From positions 1 through 14,287 of the forward strand of contig CAMOQV010000024.1 in NCBI GenBank assembly GCA_946623205.1: a DNA stretch of 14,287 nt, given 5' to 3'. Source of the DNA: an uncultured Clostridia bacterium (lineage in GTDB: Bacteria > Bacillota > Clostridia > Christensenellales > UBA3700). Position numbers and translations under genes: made by a program. Below, piece after piece: positions 6,742 to 13,056 of this stretch. A model generated the notes under the pieces. The model worked only from the letters and a program-made list of their open reading frames with translations, was not told the DNA's origin and searched no databases. Position 1 is the first letter of the stretch. Each line of letters begins with the position of its first letter.

Positions 6742-8121
6742 TTAACCAACCATGACGTTTTCTTCTGGAATGATTACGTTATTTAAACGTTTTGGCTTAG
6801 CAAATGATAATACAATTGTCAAAATTCCGACTCTTCCGATGTACATCAAGATTATTATTGCTATTCTTGATGCGTCAGATAAAAGAACTGTAGTATCGTC
6901 AATCGCAATACCAACTGTACCAATTGCGGATACAACTTCAAATAACGCTTCTTTCGTAGAAAACTCTGGATCGAATCCTAATAAAACTGCTGTGAATATT
7001 ACAACTAAAATCATATATGTTGCTAATACAACGAAAGCTTGATGTAGAACATCCTTCCCAATCTTCTTTCCTCTTAGGATGATTTCGCCATCTTTTGTAT
7101 TTAGAGCGATAATACCAAGTACGATTATGATAGCCGTTGTAACCTTGATACCACCAGCTGTAGATCCTGAACCACCACCGATAAACATCAAGATGATTGT
7201 CATGAAGATACTTCCCTCGCTCCAATCGTTCATATCTGTTGTATTAAAGCCTGCAGTTCTTGATGTTACAGCCTCAAAGAATGATCTTAAGAAGGCTTCT
7301 CCAAAGCTCATATCTTGATATAAATGCTTAGCTTCAAATATGAAGAATACGGCAGTTGAAATAACGATTAAACATAAGCTTCCAATAATCATTAATTTTG
7401 AATGCAAAGACATGTCTTTGAATTTGAACTTTGCATCTATAAAATCATCCCAAACGATGAATCCTAATCCACCCATAAATATTAGGCCACAAATTACCAA
7501 ATTGATTAGCCAATCGTTTGCATATGATACGAATGAAGCAAATGGGGTTCCTAAAACACCCATCAAATCAAAACCTGCGTTACAGAAAGCAGATATTGAG
7601 TGGAAAATTGAATAATAAATACCATCTACTGCACCAAATTGTGGAATAAATCTTATGCACAAAAGCGCTGCCCCAACCGTTTCTGTAATTAATGATCCTA
7701 GAATGATATTCTTTAAAACGCTTCCGAATTCGCCCTTTTTCTTGATACCTACAGATTCCATTAGGAACTTTCTATCTTTAAAGCTCATCTTGACTCTTAG
7801 TGATCTTGTTAAGAACGCGATTACGGACATAAAACCAATACCGCCCATTTGAATCATGAACAAAATAACTAACTGTCCAGCAAGAGACCAATGCATATAT
7901 GTATCAAAAACGACTAAACCTGTAACACAAGTTGCACTTGTGGCAGTAAATAAAGCATCTATAAATCTTGTTGATTCGTAATTTCTTGAAGAGAATGGAG
8001 CCATTAATACAAATGTGCCTACCAAGATAAACACAATATATCCCAATAAAACCATCGACAAAGTAGAAACGGTTCTACCTTTTGGTTTCATATATGGCAG
8101 TTTAGAATCAAATTCCTTCAT
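6742..8121 (-). CDS. ktrB: KtrB/TrkH-family potassium uptake channel subunit
   Basis: This is the membrane channel of a Ktr/Trk potassium uptake system, normally gated by a cytoplasmic RCK-domain partner (KtrA or TrkA). The 459 residues (from the ATG) hold four membrane-pore-membrane repeats, each with a recognisable selectivity-filter segment: TCVTG at 64-68, CNAGF at 180-184, SRTAGF at 287-292 and GTVGIA at 401-406. The gating-loop glycine run GGGSGSTAGG at 315-324 and the late Arg in MYIGRVG (R430) are also present. Length fits KtrB better than the longer TrkH. No ktrA/trkA gene is in the window. I chose ATG at 8121; a TTG at 8127 would add two residues, and neither has a clear ribosome site. 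It follows the M16 peptidase gene by 44 bp, so it may be the last gene of that transcript. Confidence 0.9.
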   Translation of the reverse strand: MKEFDSKLPYMKPKGRTVSTLSMVLLGYIVFILVGTFVLMAPFSSRNYESTRFIDALFTATSATCVTGLVVFDTYMHWSLAGQLVILFMIQMGGIGFMSVIAFLTRSLRVKMSFKDRKFLMESVGIKKKGEFGSVLKNIILGSLITETVGAALLCIRFIPQFGAVDGIYYSIFHSISAFCNAGFDLMGVLGTPFASFVSYANDWLINLVICGLIFMGGLGFIVWDDFIDAKFKFKDMSLHSKLMIIGSLCLIVISTAVFFIFEAKHLYQDMSFGEAFLRSFFEAVTSRTAGFNTTDMNDWSEGSIFMTIILMFIGGGSGSTAGGIKVTTAIIIVLGIIALNTKDGEIILRGKKIGKDVLHQAFVVLATYMILVVIFTAVLLGFDPEFSTKEALFEVVSAIGTVGIAIDDTTVLLSDASRIAIIILMYIGRVGILTIVLSFAKPKRLNNVIIPEENVMVG

Positions 8122-8165
8122 ACGCAATTATTTTATTACTTTATTAATATAAATGCAAATCGGTG

Positions 8166-9428
8166 CTATTTAATATAATCCAAAAGGTTACCTTCAACCT
8201 TTCTTCCAACATAAGCTAAAGAAGATCTAGATAAATCTAAACATTCTCTGAACGCTTCATTAATATCATCAATAGTCAAAGCCTTAATTTCATTAACAGT
8301 TTTATCTAAATCAAATTCTTCGTTAAACATAAGCGCACTATTTGCAGCAAGTCTCATTGTAGATACTGTGCTTTCATTTGCTAGAACAAATCTTGTTACG
8401 CTTGAATTGATTCCCTTCACGATTTCATCGTGAGTAAAACCGTTTTTATATACATCTTCAATGACTTTTTTAGTCAATTCTAGAGCCTTTTTAGTTGAAT
8501 CTTTATTTGTTCCAATATACAAATATGTTATGCCTGAATTTGTCAATAATGAGTTATAAGCATAAACATTGTATGCAAGCCCATGCTTTTCTCTAACTTC
8601 TTGGAATAATCTAGAGCTCATTCCCCCGCCAAAGATGTCTAAAGCAACATTTGAAGCGTATTTTCTCTTATCGCTTCCCGCAATTGCTGGCATAGCAAGA
8701 TAAATGTTTGCTTGCTCTATATCTTTAAACTTATGTAAATATGTCGTATTTGTAAGGTGTGGTTTATCTGTCCAATCTCTTAATGGATCTTGCCTAAATT
8801 TACCAACGAAATACTTTTCACATAAAGCTTTTGCATCATCTAAAGTAATATGACCAGATATTGAGATTACAATATCATTTGAAACATAGTTTTTAGACTT
8901 ATAGTCTAGAACATCTTGTTTTGTAAATCTCTTAACGTTTTTAGCAGGTCCAATTATAGTTCTTCCAAGTGGTGTGTTTGCACCATAAAAAGCCTCAGCT
9001 ACCAAATCTTGGCAAACGCCTTCGTTATCATCTTCACTCATAGAGATTTCTTCTAATATAACCTTTCTTTCGCTTTCCATCTCTTTTTCATCAAAAGTTG
9101 GATTAGTTAGAATATCAGATAAAATCTCTGTACACTTCTCTACTTCATAATCCATTGAAATTGTATAGAAAGCAGTTTGTTGTTTTGATGTGTATGCGTT
9201 ATATTGTGCACCTAACATATCTAATTCTTTTACAATATCAAAAGAAGAACGCGTTGTTGTTCCTTTGAATACGTTATGCTCTATAAAGTGTGAAATACCA
9301 TTTGTATTATCATCTTCATTTTGGCTGCCAACTCCGCATAATACAATTACACCTACACTACGTGTAGTATCACTATATGTATGAACTAGTCTTAGTCCAT
9401 CTGAAAATGTATGTATATATGAACTCAT
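8166..9428 (-). CDS. M16 family (pitrilysin/insulinase-like) zinc peptidase
   Basis: This is a 420-residue M16B-type peptidase, the family of mitochondrial processing peptidase and of Bacillus MlpA/YmxG. The inverted zinc motif HFIEH is at 47-51, with E50 as catalytic base. The third zinc ligand is probably E127, in the VILEEISM segment 75 residues later, matching the usual ~76-residue spacing. The N-terminal half (1-~210) is the catalytic domain. The second half (~215-420) has the R/Y-type substrate-side features: SRLFQEVREKHGLAYNVYAYNS (265-290 region). No signal peptide is present, so it is cytoplasmic by sequence. The residue after HxxEH is Asn52 where Met or Leu is common. Bacillus subtilis has a homologue just downstream of pnp, so the position is conserved. 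The GAGG ribosome site overlaps the end of the upstream gene. Natural substrate is unknown. Confidence 0.9.
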   Translation of the reverse strand: MSSYIHTFSDGLRLVHTYSDTTRSVGVIVLCGVGSQNEDDNTNGISHFIEHNVFKGTTTRSSFDIVKELDMLGAQYNAYTSKQQTAFYTISMDYEVEKCTEILSDILTNPTFDEKEMESERKVILEEISMSEDDNEGVCQDLVAEAFYGANTPLGRTIIGPAKNVKRFTKQDVLDYKSKNYVSNDIVISISGHITLDDAKALCEKYFVGKFRQDPLRDWTDKPHLTNTTYLHKFKDIEQANIYLAMPAIAGSDKRKYASNVALDIFGGGMSSRLFQEVREKHGLAYNVYAYNSLLTNSGITYLYIGTNKDSTKKALELTKKVIEDVYKNGFTHDEIVKGINSSVTRFVLANESTVSTMRLAANSALMFNEEFDLDKTVNEIKALTIDDINEAFRECLDLSRSSLAYVGRKVEGNLLDYIK

Positions 9429-9435
9429 AAAAACC

Positions 9436-10110
9436 TCAGTTTATTTTCTTAACGCAAAGCTTTCGTAGAAAATACAAAAGTTCCGCTGCACCATATGATA
9501 CACCTAAAACCAATATAGCCGCAATAGGAGAAAGGTAATACTTTCCACCAAATGTAAATTGATAGAAATCTGGCCAAACGTTGGCGACAACTACACAATA
9601 AAAATAAACTGTGCCATAAACAACGACTGGCAAAAATTGAAAATATGTATATTTCTTATCGAATTGATCATCTTTTTCAAAAACAATCAATGTTAACATT
9701 GCAAGTAATGGTCCAATTGCATGCAAAACGCTACAATTGCGATCATAAAAGTCCAAAAATGTATACGACCCTTGAAGAGACCCACCAGGAACAAGTATTA
9801 ATAAAACAACAAAGAATGTTACAGCCACTGTATTTGTAGCAACAAACTTCAAAACTTTAAGCCACTGCGGAATAACAACTTCTTTTCCCGCCATACGCAT
9901 AATGTTGAAATAAAGATATATCGCACAAACTATTGCACAAAATACATTTGAATCGATTGTGAAATATCTAAAACAATTAAAACCATGGGCTGACATATTT
10001 CCAGAACCAGTATCATAAATGAAATAAAAAAGTACTGCCCATATAACTAAACCAACGATTAAAAGGTTACATACGAATGATAAAATATTGAATAACTTCT
10101 TGCGTTCCAT
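9436..10110 (-). CDS. Six-helix membrane protein, Pr6Pr / AIG1-ADTRP-like
   Basis: This 224-residue integral membrane protein has about six hydrophobic helices (roughly 10-31, 50-70, 87-107, 128-144, 158-178 and 192-215) and no signal peptide. The segment FRYFTIDSN at 47-55 and the segment LHAIGPLLA at 129-137 resemble the two conserved blocks of the Pr6Pr / FAR-17a/AIG1-like family. In the animal members AIG1 and ADTRP a Thr and a His in these blocks are the catalytic pair that hydrolyses fatty acid esters of hydroxy fatty acids; here they would be T51 and H130. I assign this from memory of the motifs, without a search. Bacterial members have no established role to my knowledge. The ATG follows a GAGGGGAA ribosome site, with an extended -10 promoter close upstream. 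It is 7 bp from the M16 peptidase start, so the two are probably co-transcribed. Confidence 0.7.
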   Translation of the reverse strand: MERKKLFNILSFVCNLLIVGLVIWAVLFYFIYDTGSGNMSAHGFNCFRYFTIDSNVFCAIVCAIYLYFNIMRMAGKEVVIPQWLKVLKFVATNTVAVTFFVVLLILVPGGSLQGSYTFLDFYDRNCSVLHAIGPLLAMLTLIVFEKDDQFDKKYTYFQFLPVVVYGTVYFYCVVVANVWPDFYQFTFGGKYYLSPIAAILVLGVSYGAAELLYFLRKLCVKKIN

Positions 10111-10127
10111 AAATTCCCCTCGAATTA

Positions 10128-10136
10128 ATTATACCA
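10128..10136 (-). promoter_or_regulatory. Extended -10 promoter for the Pr6Pr-like/M16/ktrB genes
   Basis: The minus strand reads TGGTATAAT, a TGn extended element plus a perfect TATAAT. A weak -35 (TTATTC, 10156-10151) lies 17 bp upstream. The predicted start is near 10121, giving a very short leader that begins close to the GAGGGGAA ribosome site. A perfect TTGACA at 10210-10205 with a poor -10 (TTTTAT, 18 bp spacing) could be a second, weaker promoter. Confidence 0.6.
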
Positions 10137-10397
10137 TTTTTAATAAATATGAATAAGCACGAATGTTAACCTTTTTATCCATAAAATTTATTTTGGCAAA
10201 ATTGTGTCAAATTTAGGCATTTCGAGGATTTAAAATGGCTGTTTTGTTCTAAAAATGCAAATAATTTGAAATAAAACAGACATTTGTTGGCTGTATAATA
10301 GACTTTTGTTAATTTGCTCTCATTTTGATAGCAGGACAAAATTTAGTCGAATTATTTTTAAAATTTGCACCATTTTGTGCTTATTAATATTTGGCAT
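10137..10397 (-). other. AT-rich spacer with no gene seen
   Basis: This stretch between the pnp terminator and the downstream promoter has no open frame of useful length on either strand and no ribosome site before an ATG. It contains a spaced inverted repeat (CTGTTTT / AAAACAG, about 10238-10290), a TATAAT on the plus strand near 10303-10308 without a matching -35, and a short GCAC-GTGC hairpin at about 10367-10380. I see no riboswitch or known RNA in it. Confidence 0.5.
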
Positions 10398-10429
10398 AAA
10401 AAATGTGCCTAAGACGAATCCTAGGCACA
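10398..10429 (-). terminator. Intrinsic terminator after pnp
   Basis: On the minus strand TGTGCCTA and TAGGCACA form a perfect 8 bp stem (10429-10422 with 10411-10404) around a 10-base loop, followed at once by six T residues (10403-10398). It lies 21 bp after the pnp stop. The opposite side is also T-rich, so it could stop plus-strand transcripts weakly, but no plus-strand gene is near. Confidence 0.88.
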
Positions 10430-10450
10430 ATTTTATCAGCAATATTTAGA

Positions 10451-12529
10451 TTATAGAACTTCTAGAAGTCTTAGTCCAATACCCTTATCTGTGATATCGA
10501 TAACCTTAACTTTTACCTTATCGCCAACTTGTAGAACGTCTTCAACTTTCTCTACTCTTTCTTTCTTTAGCTTAGAGATATGAATCATTGCATCCTTTCC
10601 TGGAGCGATTTCTACAAATGCGCCGAATGGCATAATTCTAACAACTGTTCCTATTAATTCTTCATCAACTTCTGGATCATTGCAGATTAGTTCGATAGTC
10701 TTTCTAGCTTGAGCGATCATGTTTTCATCAATAGCTGAGATAAATACATCGCCGAAGTCGTTGATATCAATCTTAACACCAGTATCTTCGATAATCTTTG
10801 TAATTGTCTTACCACCAGATCCGATAACGTCCTTAATCTTATTTGTATCGATTGTGAACTTAACGATCTTTGGAGCCCACTTAGATAGTGTCTTTCTTGG
10901 TTCAGGAATAGCTTGTAACATCTTATCTAAGATGTAAAGTCTTCCCTCTCTTGCTTGTGATAAAGCTTGACGTAAGATCTTTTCGTTAATACCCTTAATC
11001 TTAATATCCATTTGGATAGCTGTGATACCATCTTTTGTACCTGTTACCTTGAAGTCCATATCGCCTAAGAAATCTTCTAGACCTTGGATATCTGTCATAA
11101 CAGCAACCTTTGACTTATCTTCGTTAGAAATTAAGCCCATAGCAACACCAGCAACTGGCTTCTTAATTGGAACGCCTGCATCCATAAGAGCAAGTGTTGA
11201 ACCACATGTAGATGCCATTGATGTAGAACCGTTAGAAGATAGGATATCTGATACCATTCTAATAGCATATGGGAATTCTTCAACTGATGGGATAACTGGT
11301 TCTAGAGCTCTTTCTGCTAAAGCGCCGTGTCCGATTTCTCTTCTACCTGGGCTCTTTAGAGGCTTTGCCTCTCCAGTTGTATATCCTGGCATGTTGTATT
11401 GGTGCATATATCTCTTGCATAGATCTTCATCAAGACCTTCTAACTTTTGAACTTCAGAAATGCTTCCTAATGTACAAGTTGTTAATGCTTGAGTTTGTCC
11501 TCTTGTGAATACTGCACTACCATGAACTCTTGGTAGAATACCTGTTTCACACCAAATTGGTCTGATTTCAGTTAAGCTTCTTCCGTCTGGTCTTACACCA
11601 TCTTCAAGAATCTTCTTTCTAACCTTAGCCTTCTTCATGGCATACATTGTTTCGTAAATATCTCTCTTTCCATCTGGATACTTTTCAGCAAAGTGTTCAT
11701 AAACATCAGCATCAAGAGCTTCTTCAGCAACTTCTCTTTCATGTCTATCGAAGTGTGATAACACTTCATCCATCTTAGCATCACAGTATTCTTTAACATC
11801 AGCTTCGATGTCAGCAGCTGGATGATATAGATTTGGAACGATCTTTTCTTTACCAATTTCCTTTTGGATTGATTCAATCCAAGCAACGATCTTCTTAATT
11901 TCTTCGTGTCCGAATAAGATAGCATCTACCATCTCATCTTCGCTTAATTCGTTAGCACCAGCTTCTACCATTAAGATAGCATCCTTTGTTCCTGAAAGGT
12001 TTAATGCTAATGTGCTCTTTTCTCTTTGTTCTGAATCTGGGTTGATTATGAACTTACCATCAACATATCCAACTACAACTGAACCTGTTGGTCCTGCAAA
12101 TGGGATATCTGAAATAGATAAAGCTACGCTTGAACCGATCATAGCATATATTTCTGGTGGGATATTTGTATCTACAGATAAACATGTAGCAATAACTGTT
12201 ACATCATTGTAGAAAAATTTTGGGAATAAAGGTCTTAAAGGTCTATCAATTAATCTTGATGTTAAAATAGCCTTATCTGAAGCCTTTCCTTCTCTCTTCT
12301 TAAAGCCCCCTGGTATTTTACCTACAGCATACATTTTTTCTTCGAAATCACAAGATAATGGGAAGAAATCTACGCCGTCTCTTTGTTCTTTTGCCATACA
12401 TACGTTTACCATAACTGCAGTATCACCGCATCTTACGATACAACTTCCGTTAGCTTGACCACAATATGCACCTGTTTCTACAGATACTTCTCTACCACCT
12501 ATTGTAGTCTTGAAAATCTTCTTTTCCAT
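10451..12529 (-). CDS. pnp: Polyribonucleotide nucleotidyltransferase (PNPase)
   Basis: PNPase is the trimeric, phosphorolytic 3'-to-5' exoribonuclease of mRNA decay and RNA quality control. The 692 residues show the full domain order: first RNase PH core (~1-215), an all-helical linker (~240-305), second RNase PH core (~310-550), KH domain (554-~620) with VIGSGGKTI at 568-576, and S1 domain (~622-690) with GTVVRIMPFGAFVEI. Catalytic residues are intact: R396-R397 in SPGRREIGHG and D486, D492 and K494 in EDFLGDMDFK, numbered almost as in E. coli. Length is normal. The ATG follows GGAGG with 8-base spacing. The gene is 109 bp downstream of rpsO, the widely conserved rpsO-pnp pair. The leader has competing helices around the ribosome site (separate entry). 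Identification is certain. Confidence 0.98.
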   Translation of the reverse strand: MEKKIFKTTIGGREVSVETGAYCGQANGSCIVRCGDTAVMVNVCMAKEQRDGVDFFPLSCDFEEKMYAVGKIPGGFKKREGKASDKAILTSRLIDRPLRPLFPKFFYNDVTVIATCLSVDTNIPPEIYAMIGSSVALSISDIPFAGPTGSVVVGYVDGKFIINPDSEQREKSTLALNLSGTKDAILMVEAGANELSEDEMVDAILFGHEEIKKIVAWIESIQKEIGKEKIVPNLYHPAADIEADVKEYCDAKMDEVLSHFDRHEREVAEEALDADVYEHFAEKYPDGKRDIYETMYAMKKAKVRKKILEDGVRPDGRSLTEIRPIWCETGILPRVHGSAVFTRGQTQALTTCTLGSISEVQKLEGLDEDLCKRYMHQYNMPGYTTGEAKPLKSPGRREIGHGALAERALEPVIPSVEEFPYAIRMVSDILSSNGSTSMASTCGSTLALMDAGVPIKKPVAGVAMGLISNEDKSKVAVMTDIQGLEDFLGDMDFKVTGTKDGITAIQMDIKIKGINEKILRQALSQAREGRLYILDKMLQAIPEPRKTLSKWAPKIVKFTIDTNKIKDVIGSGGKTITKIIEDTGVKIDINDFGDVFISAIDENMIAQARKTIELICNDPEVDEELIGTVVRIMPFGAFVEIAPGKDAMIHISKLKKERVEKVEDVLQVGDKVKVKVIDITDKGIGLRLLEVL

Positions 12530-12531
12530 GT

Positions 12532-12594
12532 ACTAATCCTCCAATATTAGTTTTTATATAAATAATTAAATAAGTGACTAATTCTAAAGAATTA
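12532..12594 (-). promoter_or_regulatory. pnp leader with competing short helices around the ribosome site
   Basis: In transcript order the leader contains ATTAGT (12582-12577), ACTAAT (12551-12546) and ATTAGT (12537-12532). The middle copy can pair with either flanking copy. Pairing with the last one forms a 6 bp hairpin whose 8-base loop, ATTGGAGG, holds the ribosome site. The first copy can also fold back on TAATTC (12594-12589), which would free the middle copy. This is directly visible. A role in PNPase autocontrol is inference, and short AT-rich helices arise easily by chance. Confidence 0.35.
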
Positions 12595-12602
12595 AGATTT
12601 AC

Positions 12603-12631
12603 AAAAGGGGCAAGTATTTAACTCGCCCCTT
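12603..12631 (-). terminator. Strong hairpin after rpsO, terminator or processing site
   Basis: On the minus strand AAGGGGCGAGT pairs with ACTTGCCCCTT (12631-12621 with 12615-12605): 11 bp with one G-U pair and a 5-base loop. It starts 7 bp after the rpsO stop. Only two further T residues follow before a G, so the U tract (TTTT including the stem end) is short. It is probably a partial terminator, or a 3' stabilising or processing stem that allows read-through into pnp. Confidence 0.7.
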
Positions 12632-12638
12632 GTTGTAA

Positions 12639-12902
12639 TTAGTTTCTTAATCCTAGCTTTTCAACTATAGCACGATATCTGTTGATATCTGTTGACTTTA
12701 AGTACTTTAATAGGCTCTTTCTGTGTCCTACCATTTTGCTTAAACCACGTCTTGAATGTAAATCTTGCTTATTATCCTTTAAGTGCTCTGTTAAGTGTTG
12801 GATTCTTGCTGTAAGTAATGCGATTTGAACTTCAGCTGAACCTGTGTCGTTTTCATCCTTTCCGTAAGCTGCTATAATTTCTTTCTTTGTTAATTCTTCC
12901 AT
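12639..12902 (-). CDS. rpsO: 30S ribosomal protein S15
   Basis: S15 binds 16S rRNA early in small-subunit assembly at the central three-way junction. The 87-residue protein begins MEELTKKE and matches S15 throughout: DTGSAEVQIALLTARI, the LxxHLKxNKQDxHSRRGL segment, MVGHRKSLLKYLK, and RYRAIVEKLGLR at the end. Family length is 88-89. The ATG at 12902 is fixed by the AAGGAGGT ribosome site 6 bases before it. An in-frame ATG at 12938 would add 12 residues, but the ribosome site would then lie inside the coding region. It has its own promoter and an ~85 nt leader, and is followed by a strong hairpin and pnp. In several bacteria S15 represses its own translation; I cannot identify a known S15 leader fold here. 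Confidence 0.97.
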   Translation of the reverse strand: MEELTKKEIIAAYGKDENDTGSAEVQIALLTARIQHLTEHLKDNKQDLHSRRGLSKMVGHRKSLLKYLKSTDINRYRAIVEKLGLRN

Positions 12903-12908
12903 TTTTTT

Positions 12909-12917
12909 ACCTCCTTC
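12909..12917 (-). promoter_or_regulatory. Ribosome binding site fixing the rpsO start
   Basis: GAAGGAGGT on the minus strand is a near-perfect match to the 16S rRNA 3' end and lies six bases before the ATG at 12902. It decides that start over the upstream in-frame ATG at 12938. Confidence 0.92.
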
Positions 12918-12992
12918 TTTGGAAAAATAATTCACCATACACTACGCAATACATCGGAGTTTTTGTAAAACCTAGCATAGGTAAGCACAAGT

Positions 12993-13022
12993 ATAATAAC
13001 ACTAATTTTTGAAACTTCGCAA
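12993..13022 (-). promoter_or_regulatory. rpsO promoter with extended -10
   Basis: The minus strand has TTGCGA at 13022-13017, an 18 bp spacer, then TATTAT at 12998-12993 preceded by TGT (13001-12999), an extended -10. Transcription would start near 12986. The leader of ~85 nt begins with a small hairpin (ACCTA-tgc-TAGGT, 12982-12970). This separates rpsO from hemZ transcription; no intrinsic terminator is visible after hemZ. Confidence 0.6.
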
Positions 13023-13056
13023 CTAAATATTACTAAAAATATATAAATATAATAAC

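Noticed and set aside
6680..6745. Possible terminator after ktrB
   Set aside because: Only AT-only palindromes are present; there is no GC-bearing stem followed by a T run.
8122..8127. TTG start two codons upstream of the ktrB ATG
   Set aside because: It has no ribosome site and ATG is preferred; the choice changes only two residues and remains uncertain.
10303..10308. Plus-strand TATAAT as a promoter for an antisense RNA
   Set aside because: No -35 hexamer at 16-18 bp, no proper TGn, and no downstream gene on the plus strand.
11022..11450. A 142-codon plus-strand frame opposite pnp
   Set aside because: It is antisense to the conserved second RNase PH domain, with no promoter or ribosome site and no recognisable motifs.
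12903..12938. A 12-residue N-terminal extension of S15 from an upstream in-frame ATG
   Set aside because: The near-perfect AAGGAGGT ribosome site lies inside it and serves the ATG at 12902; S15 proteins are 88-89 residues and do not have this extension.
13023..13056. Possible terminator after hemZ
   Set aside because: The stretch folds only into weak AT-only stems without a GC core.
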